Assembly: GCF_012849555.1 (NCBI RefSeq)
Contig: NZ_CP051685.1
Span: 3,038,001 to 3,102,000 of the forward strand
DNA: 64,000 nucleotides
Source of the DNA: Massilia forsythiae
GTDB lineage: Bacteria > Pseudomonadota > Gammaproteobacteria > Burkholderiales > Burkholderiaceae_D
Direction of reading: 5' to 3'
Under the pieces are notes generated by a model. That model did not search any database. It was not told where the DNA came from and saw only the letters and a list, made by a program, of their open reading frames with translations. Position numbers and translations under genes: made by a program. Positions 35,613 to 44,443 of the stretch are shown here, in pieces (within the stretch, counting starts at the first letter, position 1; the number at the start of each line of letters is the position of its first letter).

Positions 35613-36659
35613 TTATTGGCCTGGATTCGTATACCGCGCATGAATCGCATCGATCCCCGCCACCACGGCGTCCGGCAGCGTCACCTGCTCCGCATCGATG
35701 TTTTCCTTCAACTGCGCCAGGCTGGTCGCCCCGATGATGGTCGAGGCCACGAACCAGCGCGAATAACACCAGGCCAGCGCCATCTGCGCAGGCGTCAAAC
35801 CGTTGGCGCGCGCCAGCGCCGCGTATTCGCGGGTGGCGTCCAGCACCGCCGGGCGCAGGTAACGCGGGCTCCAGGTCGGCGGATAGATCGTGAGGCGGCC
35901 GTGCGCCTTCGGGTCGTCGATGTACTTGGCGGACAATTGGCCGAAGGCGAGCGGGCTGTAGGCCAGCAGGCTGACGCCCTCGCGGTAGCAGACCTCGTCC
36001 AGCAGCGTGGTCTCGAACGCGCGCGCGCTCAGGTTATATAAATTCTGGATGGTGGCGATGCGCGGCAAGCCCTTCGTTTCGGACTGCTTGACGTACTCGC
36101 ACACGCCCCACGGGCTCTCGTTGGACACGCCGACGTGGCGGATCTTGCCTTCCTTGACCAGCTCGTCCAGCACCGCCAGGGTGTCCTCGATCGGCACGGC
36201 GGCGCGTTCCTTGGCGGGGTCGAAGCTGTTGGCGCCGAAGATCGGCACGTTGCGGCTCGGCCAGTGCAACTGGTAGAGGTCGACGTAGTCGGTCTGCAGG
36301 CGGCGTAGGCTGTCTTCCAGCGCGGCGCGGATGTTGACGGCGTCCAGGTTCTGGCGGCCGCCGCGGATCCAGGTCTGGTTCGGATTCGGGCCGGCGGCCT
36401 TGGTGGCCAGCACGATGTCGTCGCGCTTGCCGCGCTTGTGCAGCCACGTGCCGACGAAGCGCTCGGTCGTGCCTTGCGTGCCGGCCTGGGGCGGCACCGG
36501 GTACATCTCTGCGGTATCGATGAAGTTGATGCCGCGTTCGAGCGCGTAGTCGAGCTGGCTGTGGGCGTCGGCTTCGGTGTTCTGCTCGCCGAAGGTCATG
36601 GTGCCGAGGCACACGCGCGAGACGGTCAGGTCGGTCTTGCCGAGCTGGTGCTTTTTCAT
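35613..36659 (-). CDS. Aldo/keto reductase, Tas-like
   Basis: A 348-residue NADP(H)-dependent oxidoreductase with a TIM-barrel fold. The catalytic Asp/Tyr are in GINFIDTAEMYPVPPQAG, the Lys in DIVLATKAAG and the His in DLYQLHWPSR. The C-terminal cofactor motif is STIIGATSLAQLKENI. The PVPPQ loop and overall pattern resemble E. coli Tas. Substrate unknown. I chose ATG 36659, with AAGGA upstream, over ATG 36680. It stands alone between REP copies and pyrD. Confidence 0.9.
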   Translation of the reverse strand: MKKHQLGKTDLTVSRVCLGTMTFGEQNTEADAHSQLDYALERGINFIDTAEMYPVPPQAGTQGTTERFVGTWLHKRGKRDDIVLATKAAGPNPNQTWIRGGRQNLDAVNIRAALEDSLRRLQTDYVDLYQLHWPSRNVPIFGANSFDPAKERAAVPIEDTLAVLDELVKEGKIRHVGVSNESPWGVCEYVKQSETKGLPRIATIQNLYNLSARAFETTLLDEVCYREGVSLLAYSPLAFGQLSAKYIDDPKAHGRLTIYPPTWSPRYLRPAVLDATREYAALARANGLTPAQMALAWCYSRWFVASTIIGATSLAQLKENIDAEQVTLPDAVVAGIDAIHARYTNPGQ

Positions 36660-36824
36660 GGGAGTTCCTTTCGTCGCCATTCAGGCAGGGTGGACGTGGC
36701 CGGCGAGGCGGCCCGACCGCCGGCGCACGAATCGACTACGCGGTTGCGCCGTCCACGCGGCGACCGGCAATGGTGGGTTCGGCGCGCCGGCACACCGAGC
36801 CGGTGATATGAGGTAACGCGAAAT

Positions 36825-37880
36825 TCAGGGTTTCTTGCCTGCCTGCGCGCGCAGCGCATCCGCGCATTCGCGTACCAGCGCCGGGCCGCGGTAGATCAGG
36901 CCGCTGTACAGCTGCACCAGCTGGGCGCCGGCCGCGATCTTGGCCCTGGCGTCCTGGCCGCGCAGGATGCCGCCCACGCCGATGATCGGCACGGCGTCGC
37001 CGACTTCCTTCTTCAAGGCGCGGATCACGATGTTGGACAGGTCGAACACCGGCGCGCCCGACAGGCCGCCCTGCTGGTTGGCGTGGCGCATGCCTTCGAC
37101 GTCGCGCCGGGTGAGCGTCGTGTTGGTGGCGATCACGCCGTCGATCTTGTGGCGCAGCAGCGCCGCGCCGATGTCGCGGATCTGGTCGCCGTCGATGTCC
37201 GGGGCGATCTTCAGCGCCAGCGGCACGTAGCGGCCGTGCTGGTCGGCCAGGCGCGCCTGCTCCTGCTTCAGCTGCGACAGCAGGCCGTCCAGTTCCGACG
37301 CGCCCTGCAGCTGGCGCAGGTTCTTGGTATTCGGCGACGAGATGTTGACGGTGACGTAGCTGGCGTAAGGATAGACCTTGCGCAGGCATTCCAGGTAGTC
37401 GTCGGCGGCGCGCTCGATCGGCGTGTCGGCGTTCTTGCCGATGTTCAGGCCCAGCACGCCGCGCCGTTCGCGGTAGAAGCGCGAAGCCTGCACGTTGGCG
37501 ACGAAGGCATCGACGCCGCCGTTGTTGAAGCCCATGCGGTTGATGATGCCTTGTGCGGCCGGCAGGCGGAACATGCGCGGGCGCGGATTGCCGGGCTGGG
37601 CGCGCGGCGTCACGGTGCCGATCTCGATCGAGCCGAAGCCGAGCGCCGCCAGGCCGTCGATATAGGCGCCGTCCTTGTCCAGGCCGGCGGCCAGGCCGAC
37701 CGGGTTCGGAAAGGTAATGCCCATGACGGTGCGCGGATCGGGCGCCGGCTTTCCGATGACGCCGGTGACGCCCAAGGCAGCGGCGCGCCGCAGCGCCGGC
37801 AGCGTCAGGTTGTGCGCCGTTTCCGGATCGAGGGAAAACAGCAGCGGGCGGGCAAGCGTGTACAGGAATTTGTCGGGCAT
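36825..37880 (-). CDS. pyrD: Dihydroorotate dehydrogenase, class 2 (quinone)
   Basis: A 351-residue membrane-associated flavoprotein that oxidises dihydroorotate to orotate in pyrimidine synthesis and passes electrons to quinone. The N-terminal amphipathic helix ([20 protein letters not shown]) marks class 2. [29 protein letters not shown] and the catalytic Ser in NISSPNT are present. ATG 37880 gives the usual length; a further in-frame 39 residues are unlikely. It is last in the NUDIX-aat-bpt-pyrD block. Confidence 0.95.
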   Translation of the reverse strand: MPDKFLYTLARPLLFSLDPETAHNLTLPALRRAAALGVTGVIGKPAPDPRTVMGITFPNPVGLAAGLDKDGAYIDGLAALGFGSIEIGTVTPRAQPGNPRPRMFRLPAAQGIINRMGFNNGGVDAFVANVQASRFYRERRGVLGLNIGKNADTPIERAADDYLECLRKVYPYASYVTVNISSPNTKNLRQLQGASELDGLLSQLKQEQARLADQHGRYVPLALKIAPDIDGDQIRDIGAALLRHKIDGVIATNTTLTRRDVEGMRHANQQGGLSGAPVFDLSNIVIRALKKEVGDAVPIIGVGGILRGQDARAKIAAGAQLVQLYSGLIYRGPALVRECADALRAQAGKKP

Positions 37881-38063
37881 GTTGTTCGAGAGCCCATCCC
37901 GGCGCAGGTATCCGGGCAGGGTTCTGCGCCGTGGCTTGCCAGCAAGGATGGACTCTTCATCATCGAGTCGCCCCATTTTAACCTGTAAGGTTGACAAGGG
38001 GTGCTAGCCTGGCTCGGCAGTAGGAGGGCCGGTACGGCGGTCGGCGCCGGCCGGCATGCGCGC

Positions 38064-38792
38064 TCAGCGCTCCAGTACGCCCCAGACGCCGTCGATGCGC
38101 GCTTCCAGCGGCCGGAAATTGATTTTGTAGGCCATCTTCGGGCTCTGCTCGATCCAGTAGCCGAGATACACGTAGGGCAGGCCCAGCTCGCGCGCCTGCT
38201 CGATCTGCCACAGCACGTTGTAGGTGCCGAACGAGGCGCCTTCCAGGTCGGGATCGAAGAACGTATATACCGAGGACAAGCCGTCGGTCAGCACGTCGAT
38301 GATCGACACCATGCGCAGCACGCCGTCCGGCTCGCGGAATTCCACCAGGCGCGTGTTGACCCGGCTTTGCAGCAGGAACTGGGCGTACTGGTCGCGGCTG
38401 TCCTGGTCCATGCCGCCGCCGACGTGGCGCGTGGTCTGGTAGCGCAGGTACAGCGCGTAGTGCTCGTCCGAGAACGACAGGTTGGCCACCGTGGCGGCCA
38501 GGCCGGCGTGGTGCTTCCAGGCGCGCCGCTGGCTGCGGTTGGGCGCAAAGGCCTGCACGCCCACCCGCACCGGGATGCAGGCGCGGCAGCCGTCGCAGTA
38601 CGGGCGGTAGGTGAAGATGCCGCTGCGGCGAAAGCCGTTGCGCACCAGTTCGGAATACACGTCCGCATTGATCAGATGGGACGGCGTGGCGACCTGCGAA
38701 CGCGCCTGGCGCGCGTCCAGGTAACTGCACGGGTAGGGCGCCGTGGTGTAGAACTGCAGCGTGGAAAATGGCAGGTCATTTAGGTGCGTCAT
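38064..38792 (-). CDS. bpt: Aspartate/glutamate leucyltransferase (Bpt)
   Basis: A 242-residue cytosolic aminoacyl-tRNA-protein transferase. It adds Leu from Leu-tRNA to N-terminal Asp or Glu, creating a ClpS/ClpAP degron. The N-terminal [17 protein letters not shown], the cysteine cluster [13 protein letters not shown], and the C-terminal [20 protein letters not shown] are conserved in the ATE/Bpt family. Preceded 58 bases upstream by aat, so both N-degron transferases are in one operon. Confidence 0.94.
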   Translation of the reverse strand: MTHLNDLPFSTLQFYTTAPYPCSYLDARQARSQVATPSHLINADVYSELVRNGFRRSGIFTYRPYCDGCRACIPVRVGVQAFAPNRSQRRAWKHHAGLAATVANLSFSDEHYALYLRYQTTRHVGGGMDQDSRDQYAQFLLQSRVNTRLVEFREPDGVLRMVSIIDVLTDGLSSVYTFFDPDLEGASFGTYNVLWQIEQARELGLPYVYLGYWIEQSPKMAYKINFRPLEARIDGVWGVLER

Positions 38793-38850
38793 GCAATGCT
38801 CTCGAGACGACGTTTGACACCATTGTAGCCAAAGAAGGCGCTGCGTGCCC

Positions 38851-39573
38851 TCAGGCGGTCAATGGAGGCACGACTTCCCAGCGCTCGATCGGCGGCGCCT
38901 GCACCGCCTGGCGCACGTGCTCGAGAAACTGGCGGCGCGGGATCGGCACGGCGCCCAGCGAGGCCAGGTGGCCGGTCTCCTGCTGGCAGTCGAGCATCGC
39001 CACGCCCTGGGTGCGCAAGAAGGCGACCAGGTAGGCCAGCGCCACCTTGGAGGCGTCCGACACGCGCGCGAACATCGATTCGCCGTAAAACATGCGGCCG
39101 ATGCACACGCCATAGGCGCCGCCGACCAGTTCGCCGTCCAGCCACACCTCGGACGAGTGCGCATGGCCGAGCGCGAACAGGCCGGTGTAGCCGTCGATGA
39201 TGTCTTCCGAGATCCAGGTGCCGGGCCCGTCCTTGCGCGGGGCGGCGCAGGCGCGCATCACCTGCTCGAAAGCGCTGTCGAAGCGCACGTCCCAAGGTCC
39301 ACTGCCCAAGCGCGAACGCTCGACCTTGCGCAGCGTCTTCCTGAGGCTGTCGCTCAGCTTGAAGGCGTCGGTATGCAGCACCATGCGCGGATCGGTGCTC
39401 CACCACAGGATCGGCTGGCCTTCGGAAAACCAGGGGAAGATGCCGTTGCGGTAGGCCTGCAGCAGGCGCCACGGCGACAGGTCGGCGCCGGCCGCCAGCA
39501 GGCCGGGCGCGTCGGTCGTCAGCGCCTCGGACACGTCGGGAAACGGCGTATTCGCTTCCAGCCAGGGGATCAT
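38851..39573 (-). CDS. aat: Leucyl/phenylalanyl-tRNA-protein transferase
   Basis: A 240-residue cytosolic enzyme that adds Leu or Phe to N-terminal Lys or Arg. [20 protein letters not shown] and [20 protein letters not shown] are the family signature; [20 protein letters not shown] and [13 protein letters not shown] are the catalytic core. The start at 39573 is set by conservation; 13 bases separate it from the NUDIX stop. With bpt it feeds the ClpS-dependent N-end rule. Confidence 0.95.
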   Translation of the reverse strand: MIPWLEANTPFPDVSEALTTDAPGLLAAGADLSPWRLLQAYRNGIFPWFSEGQPILWWSTDPRMVLHTDAFKLSDSLRKTLRKVERSRLGSGPWDVRFDSAFEQVMRACAAPRKDGPGTWISEDIIDGYTGLFALGHAHSSEVWLDGELVGGAYGVCIGRMFYGESMFARVSDASKVALAYLVAFLRTQGVAMLDCQQETGHLASLGAVPIPRRQFLEHVRQAVQAPPIERWEVVPPLTA

Positions 39574-39586
39574 GGTCGCTCCGGCC

Positions 39587-40168
39587 TCAGTCCGGTTGCA
39601 CCGGCGCGCGCATCGGACGCGTGATGTCGCTGCAGTGGAAGCCGTAGGCGCCGCCCGCGCGGATGCGCGCGCGGTCGGCGAAGAACAGTTCGAGCGTGGT
39701 GCGGATGGTCGGGAAGGCCAGGTCGTCCCAGGGAATTTCGTGCTCGGCGAACAGCTGCACGTCCAGGCTTTCGATGCCCGGCGCGTAATCGAGGTCGAGC
39801 AGTTCGGCCAGGTAGAACAGGTGGACCTGGTGCACGTGCGCCACATTCAGCAGGGTGAACAAGGGGCCGAGGGCGACGTTGGCGCCGGCTTCTTCCTCGG
39901 TTTCCCGGGCGGCGGCTTCGCCCGTGGTCTCTTCGTTTTCCATGAAGCCGGCCGGCAGGGTCCAGTAGCCGTGGCGCGGCTCGATCGCGCGCTTGCACAG
40001 CAGTACCTTGAGCTCGCCGTCGCGTTCCCATACTGGAATCGAACCGATGACCAGTTTCGGGTTCTGGTAATGGATGGTGCCGCAGCTAGTGCACACGTAG
40101 CGCGGGCGGTTGTCCCCTTCCGGGATGGCGACCGTGACCGGATGGGCGCACTCGGAGCAGAATTTCAT
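39587..40168 (-). CDS. NUDIX hydrolase with N-terminal zinc ribbon
   Basis: A 193-residue cytosolic hydrolase. A zinc ribbon (FCSECAHPV and YVCTSCG) precedes the NUDIX box [26 protein letters not shown] region (G-x5-E-x7-REUXEE with TEEEAG). Substrates are likely nucleotide derivatives such as ADP-ribose or NADH; not resolved. ATG 40168 begins at the zinc ribbon. It is the first gene of the aat-bpt-pyrD run, whose promoter is in the short space shared with initiator tRNA-Met. Confidence 0.88.
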   Translation of the reverse strand: MKFCSECAHPVTVAIPEGDNRPRYVCTSCGTIHYQNPKLVIGSIPVWERDGELKVLLCKRAIEPRHGYWTLPAGFMENEETTGEAAARETEEEAGANVALGPLFTLLNVAHVHQVHLFYLAELLDLDYAPGIESLDVQLFAEHEIPWDDLAFPTIRTTLELFFADRARIRAGGAYGFHCSDITRPMRAPVQPD

Positions 40169-40277
40169 AGGAAACGCAGGAATTGATGTTGCCCCTACTT
40201 TACACCGGTTTGCAGCGGCTGTGCCGCGCCGCATTCCGGCGGCGGCAGCCGCTCCGTCGCGGTGGCGGCGGGCGGGA

Positions 40278-40306
40278 TTGCCTGAACCGCCAAAGCCGCG
40301 TATAAT
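40278..40306 (+). promoter_or_regulatory. Promoter of initiator tRNA-Met
   Basis: TATAAT (40301-40306) with TTGCCT (40278-40283) at a 17-base spacer, 13 bases before the tRNA. Confidence 0.65.
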
Positions 40307-40319
40307 ACGAACCATCAGA

Positions 40320-40396
40320 CGCGGGGTGGAGCAGTCTGGCAGCTCGTCGGGCTCATAACCCGAAGGTCACAGGTTCAAATCCTGTCCCCGCAACCA
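40320..40396 (+). tRNA. Initiator tRNA-Met (CAU)
   Basis: 77 bases with anticodon CAT in CTCATAA. The three consecutive G-C pairs of the anticodon stem (GGG/CCC) and the unpaired C1-A72 identify the initiator form. CCA is encoded. Confidence 0.96.
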
Positions 40397-40754
40397 AATT
40401 CCTCGGCGATGGCGCATCCTGTTCGAACGACAGGTGCGCCATTGTAGTTTGTGCCGCCCGTTTGTCGCCTCAGCGGCAAGCACGTCAAATCCTGCCCCAA
40501 GTCTCCTCATCCGCGCGCGATCGGCAATCCGGAAAGCGCGATCTGCTATAGTTGCCATCCATTAAGAATATTTTATTGAGATATCTCAATAAGTGGCCGA
40601 CAATGTCGTGATGGTACGTTGCCCAAGCGTCGCACGTGCCGTGGGATCTTGTTCGTTCAAGCGTCCCTTGTCGCCTGCCCGCGCGTCACCGTGCAGGATT
40701 CAGACCATATTGCGTTTGACGTACATCGCGTCCTCTTTCTAAGGTAGTCCGCCC
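40397..40754 (+). other. Intergenic region with a hairpin and a 20-bp palindrome
   Basis: A stem-loop (about 40409-40442, ATGGCGCA / TGCGCCAT) follows the tRNA and may terminate it. Further right is the perfect palindrome TTATTGAGATATCTCAATAA (40573-40592). No gene is seen. Confidence 0.55.
40573..40592. promoter_or_regulatory. Perfect 20-bp palindrome upstream of the GT2 gene
   Basis: TTATTGAGATATCTCAATAA, with TATAGT-like and AT-rich sequence beside it. Candidate operator; 162 bases before the glycosyltransferase start. Confidence 0.5.
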
Positions 40755-41825
40755 ATGAGCGTTCCAACATCCGACCATTCCCCCTCCGCCGCCACCGTGG
40801 CCGGCGCGCAACGTCCCAGGGTGCTGATCAGCATCCTGAACTGGAATGGCCTGCAAAAGACCCTGACCTGCCTGGAATCGTTGAAGGACCAGCGCGCAAG
40901 CACGCCCGCCGACGTCACCACGCTGGTCATCGACAATGGATCGCGCAACGATGAAGCGGCGGCCTTGTCCGCCGCGCTGGCGTCGACCGATGTGGTGCTC
41001 AAGTGCCTGCCGAACAACCTGGGCTTCACCGGCGGACACAATGTCGCCATCAAGATGGCGATCGAGGAAGGCTACGATTTCATCTGGCTGCTGAACAACG
41101 ACGCCAAGGTCACGCCCGGCACCTTGCGCGAACTGGTGGCGGAAATCCAGCAGCACCCGCGCTGCGGCGTGGTGTCGCCGATCCTGCGCGACATCGACGA
41201 CGGTACCGTTGCCCGCTGCGTCAATACCCACGAGTGGGACAAGCGCTGCTCGCGGCGCATCCTCGACATCGAGGAAGCGCGGCGTTTTCAGGAAGAACAT
41301 CCGCTGGAAACCTGGGTTGACGGCACCGCCGTGCTGTTCCGCGTGTCCGCCCTGAAGGAAGTCGGCTTGCTCGACGACCGCCTGTTCGCGTATTACGACG
41401 ACAACGAGATCGGCGTCAGGCTGGCCGCCAGGGGATGGTCCAGCCGTTGCGTGTTCACGGCAACCGTCCTGCATGAAAACAGGAAGAAGCTGGAAGAGTT
41501 CCCGTCCTACCTGAGCTACCTGCTGCAGCGTAACGAACTGCTTTTTTATTATGCCAATACGCCGCCGAAATACCGCAGCCTGCTGTGGCTGCGGCTGATG
41601 GACAAGGCGTGGTTCGATGCCAGCCGCTTCCACCAGTACGGACTGGAAGGCCACAGCAAGGCGGCCATGCTGGGCATCTACGATTTCATGAAGGGCAATT
41701 TCGGTCCGCCGGCCCACGACCGGCCGGTGCCGGCCTCGATGTACGCGCTGCGCGCGGCGGCGGGATTGTTCTACAACATCAAGAACACGCCGATGCGCCT
41801 GAAAAAGCGCCTGGCGGCGCGCTGA
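40755..41825 (+). CDS. Glycosyltransferase family 2 protein
   Basis: A 356-residue glycosyltransferase. The GT-A fold starts at LISILNWNGLQKTLTCLESL. The donor-binding DXD-like acidic site is IWLLNNDAKVTPGTL, and LFAYYDDNEIGVRLAARGW is the catalytic ED-type motif region. It resembles rhamnosyltransferases of the RfbN/WbbL group. No membrane segment; cytoplasmic, probably surface polysaccharide synthesis. It is isolated from other glycan genes. Confidence 0.87.
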   Translation: MSVPTSDHSPSAATVAGAQRPRVLISILNWNGLQKTLTCLESLKDQRASTPADVTTLVIDNGSRNDEAAALSAALASTDVVLKCLPNNLGFTGGHNVAIKMAIEEGYDFIWLLNNDAKVTPGTLRELVAEIQQHPRCGVVSPILRDIDDGTVARCVNTHEWDKRCSRRILDIEEARRFQEEHPLETWVDGTAVLFRVSALKEVGLLDDRLFAYYDDNEIGVRLAARGWSSRCVFTATVLHENRKKLEEFPSYLSYLLQRNELLFYYANTPPKYRSLLWLRLMDKAWFDASRFHQYGLEGHSKAAMLGIYDFMKGNFGPPAHDRPVPASMYALRAAAGLFYNIKNTPMRLKKRLAAR

Positions 41826-41954
41826 TCTGCGGACGCGGGAGGGGCCATGCCGGCGCCGCCTGCGATCCAGCGCAAATGTCGTTCAAGCCGACGCGACAGT
41901 TCCCGATGCCCGCTGTCCAACCATCGTGCCAATTATCCGATGGAGCATGATGCG

Positions 41955-42368
41955 ATGATTCCCGTGGACGAGATCAATGCAGCCTGGGGCTGGGTCGGCC
42001 TGAACGCCGTGGAAGTGCTGGGCGAAAACGCCTTCGGCAACCTGATCATCCGCGACGACGCCGACACCTACTGGCTGTTGTCGCCGCCAGACCTCCGCTG
42101 CGAGCCGGTCGCCGACGACCGCGCTGCCCTGGACGCCCTGTCATACAACCAGGCATTCCTCAACGAGTGGTACATGCCCGAGGAAGTGCGCCTGGCCGAA
42201 TCCACGCTGGGACCGTTGGCGGCAGGCCGCAAGTACTGCCTCAGGATTCCCAGCGCGCTGGGCGGCCGTTACGGCCGCGACAACCTGGCTACGGTGCCGC
42301 TGTCGGAACTGATCCGTTTCGCGGGCGAGGGCGCCCAGCAGTTCGACGGCATGCCGCGCTGGAATTGA
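41955..42368 (+). CDS. T6SS immunity protein Tdi1 / DUF1851 domain protein
   Basis: A 137-residue cytoplasmic protein matching DUF1851 in form: MIPVDEINAAWGWVGLNAVE, then AFGNLIIRDDADTYWLLSPP and DLRCEPVADD, ending in YGRDNLATVPLSELIRFAGE. In Agrobacterium the domain is the Tdi1 immunity protein against a T6SS nuclease. Many members are orphan, and no effector or T6SS gene is here. ATG 41955 has GGAG nine bases upstream; an earlier ATG at 41940 lacks a ribosome binding site. Confidence 0.68.
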   Translation: MIPVDEINAAWGWVGLNAVEVLGENAFGNLIIRDDADTYWLLSPPDLRCEPVADDRAALDALSYNQAFLNEWYMPEEVRLAESTLGPLAAGRKYCLRIPSALGGRYGRDNLATVPLSELIRFAGEGAQQFDGMPRWN

Positions 42369-42408
42369 GCCGGCACGCCAACGCGCGGCAGGTTTCTGGA
42401 GGCGCCTG

Positions 42409-43464
42409 TCAGAAGCGCTTCAGGATACCGAGCTGGAACAGGTCGCGGTCGTTGGTCTGGCGGAAGGTCTTGACGCGGTTGAAGTTGACGAATGCGCGCG
42501 TCCGGCGCGACAGCGCGCGCTCCGCCTGGAAGCTGATCAGGACGTTGGCGCGGGTACGGTCGGCGTCGTACTTGTTCCAGGCGACGTAGGGGCCGAGGCC
42601 GGCGCTCATCGACAGGCGCGGCGTCACCTGCTGCACGTACCAGAGCTGTCCGGCCAGGCCGCGCCGGTCGACGCGGGTGCCGTCGTTGCCTTCATAGATG
42701 GCCTTGCCCGACACCGCCCAGTGGTCCATGCGCTCGTCCAGGTACTTGCGCGCTTCCAGCACGCCGGCATTGGCGCTGTCGGTATTCGACAGGTTGGTGA
42801 TCGAGCGGCCGATCGAGCCGCCGACCCACCAGGGGCCGGTGGCCGGTTCGGTATCCGGCTCGGCGCGCGTTTCGCCGAACTGGCGGCCGATGCCGACCAG
42901 TACGGCGGTGGAGTTGTGCGCATCGTGCATCATCACCTGGTTCACGCCCACGCGCAGGTGGGTGCCGTCGGGCAGGTTGGCCCAGCCGCTGTCGAGCGGA
43001 AAGCGCAGCGTGGCGCTGAGCAACAGGCCCAGGTGCGAATCGTCCTGCTGGCGGCCGTCGGCGATCGTGGTGTTCATGCTCAGGTAGGGGCCGGCGCCGA
43101 ATTCGCCGCTGACGTTGCGGCCGAGCGGGCGCACGGCCAGCCATTGCACGGCGAAGCCGTCGCGGTGGTTGTTGTCCGGATGGCCTTCGTTGTAGTGGAT
43201 GAAATCGATGCGGCCGCCACCGAGCAGCTCCGGTTCGCGGCGGCCGGCGCGCACTTCGAAGGTGCGGTGCTGCATCCAGCGCGTGCCGGTGTCGTTCTGG
43301 CCGTGCATGCGGCCGTCGCCGAAGCCGATCGACAGGTAGGCACCGTGATCGTCTTGCGCGAGCGTGGCGGTCTGGTCGTCGGCGGGTTGCCGGGCAGTAG
43401 TCTGGGCCCAGGCGGCACCGGCGCAGCCGAGCAGCAGCGCGCCGATCCATGGTCGTAATGTCAT
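42409..43464 (-). CDS. Outer-membrane protein with two similar beta-barrel-like halves
   Basis: A 351-residue exported protein with signal peptide (MTLRPWIGALLLGCAGAAWA). The remainder is short alternating strands without helices, as in small outer-membrane barrels of the PagL/acyloxyacyl-hydrolase type. Two copies of a strand pattern are visible: FGAGPYLSMNTT / LGPYVAWNKYD, and VNQVMMHDAHNSTAVLVGIG / FNRVKTFRQTNDRDLFQLGI, the second copy ending in LKRF as the final outer-membrane residue. Activity is not established. Monocistronic. Confidence 0.6.
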   Translation of the reverse strand: MTLRPWIGALLLGCAGAAWAQTTARQPADDQTATLAQDDHGAYLSIGFGDGRMHGQNDTGTRWMQHRTFEVRAGRREPELLGGGRIDFIHYNEGHPDNNHRDGFAVQWLAVRPLGRNVSGEFGAGPYLSMNTTIADGRQQDDSHLGLLLSATLRFPLDSGWANLPDGTHLRVGVNQVMMHDAHNSTAVLVGIGRQFGETRAEPDTEPATGPWWVGGSIGRSITNLSNTDSANAGVLEARKYLDERMDHWAVSGKAIYEGNDGTRVDRRGLAGQLWYVQQVTPRLSMSAGLGPYVAWNKYDADRTRANVLISFQAERALSRRTRAFVNFNRVKTFRQTNDRDLFQLGILKRF

Positions 43465-43555
43465 GCTGTCCTTTCGAGGCGAGCCGGCCTGAATGGCGGC
43501 TCTGCTAGCACTATGATAATCGCTCGTTTGGAATCACGTCATACATGGGCATGTG

Positions 43556-44443
43556 CTAGCCCAGGCTGGCCCACAGGTAAGCGGCTGCCATGGTGCGGTG
43601 CGGACGATAATTCTGCAGGAAGGCCTCGGCCTCGGCCATGCTGGGCCGCTCGGGCATGTCCAGCAGGCGGCCGATGGCGCTGCGCACGGCCACGTCGCCG
43701 TGCAGCGAACAATCGGGATAGCCGTAACCGCGCAGCAATGCGTAATTCACCGTCCAGGGACCGATGCCTTTCACCGCCAGCAGGCGCGCGCTGATGCCGC
43801 CGAGGTCGGCATCGCGGTCCAGGGAGACGGCGCCGTCCGCCGCGAGCCGCGCCAGGCGCAGCAGGGTTTCCGCCTTTGCGCGCGAGAATTTGTGCGGGGT
43901 CAGTTGTTCTACATCGAGACGGGCCACGTCGGCCGCTTCCGGATAACACCACAAGCCATCCGGATGGCGGCGCCCGGCGAGCAGGATGAAACTGCGGCGC
44001 AGCGCGATCGCGAAGGCGACGTTGATCTGCTGGCCCATGATGGCCCAGGTGAGCGCTTCGAACACGGTGGCGGACTGGATCACGCGCAGGCTGCCGACGC
44101 GCCGCACCAGCGGGCCGAACAGCGGGTCGTCCTGCACCGCGCATGCGAACGGCGCCGGGTCGATGCGCAGGCCGAGCGTGTTCAGCAGCGCCGCCTGCGC
44201 TCGCGCCGGCGGCGCGCCGTCCGCGTCGGCAAGGCCGTTCGCGACGTCCACGCTGCAGCGCGCCCAGCCGTCCTCGAACGCGATGTCCAGCAGCACCGGC
44301 GCGCCGTCCAGCAGCACGCCCTTGCGCAGGCGGTCCTCGGAGACGCGTTCCGCCAGCGCTTCGCGGTCGCGGCCGTGGAAGGCGATGGCATCCTGACGCC
44401 GGTAGCCGGGCGGCAGCGCGATGTCGAGACGGTGCAGGCTCAT
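43556..44443 (-). CDS. DNA-3-methyladenine glycosylase 2 (AlkA family)
   Basis: A 295-residue base-excision enzyme. The N-terminal AlkA_N domain (LPPGYRRQDAIAFHGRDREA) precedes the HhH-GPD domain: AIMGQQINVAFAIALRRSF, then LLAVKGIGPWTVNYALLRGY with hairpin and the catalytic Asp in SLHGDVAVRSA. It removes alkylated purines in the cytosol. The start overlaps the EamA-gene stop by four bases (ATGA, 44440-44443), so the two are translationally coupled. Confidence 0.88.
   Translation of the reverse strand: MSLHRLDIALPPGYRRQDAIAFHGRDREALAERVSEDRLRKGVLLDGAPVLLDIAFEDGWARCSVDVANGLADADGAPPARAQAALLNTLGLRIDPAPFACAVQDDPLFGPLVRRVGSLRVIQSATVFEALTWAIMGQQINVAFAIALRRSFILLAGRRHPDGLWCYPEAADVARLDVEQLTPHKFSRAKAETLLRLARLAADGAVSLDRDADLGGISARLLAVKGIGPWTVNYALLRGYGYPDCSLHGDVAVRSAIGRLLDMPERPSMAEAEAFLQNYRPHRTMAAAYLWASLG

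Noticed and set aside
42409..43464. Assignment as lipid A deacylase PagL
   Set aside because: Barrel-like pattern only; I could not place the catalytic His-Ser pair with confidence, so no enzyme name is given.
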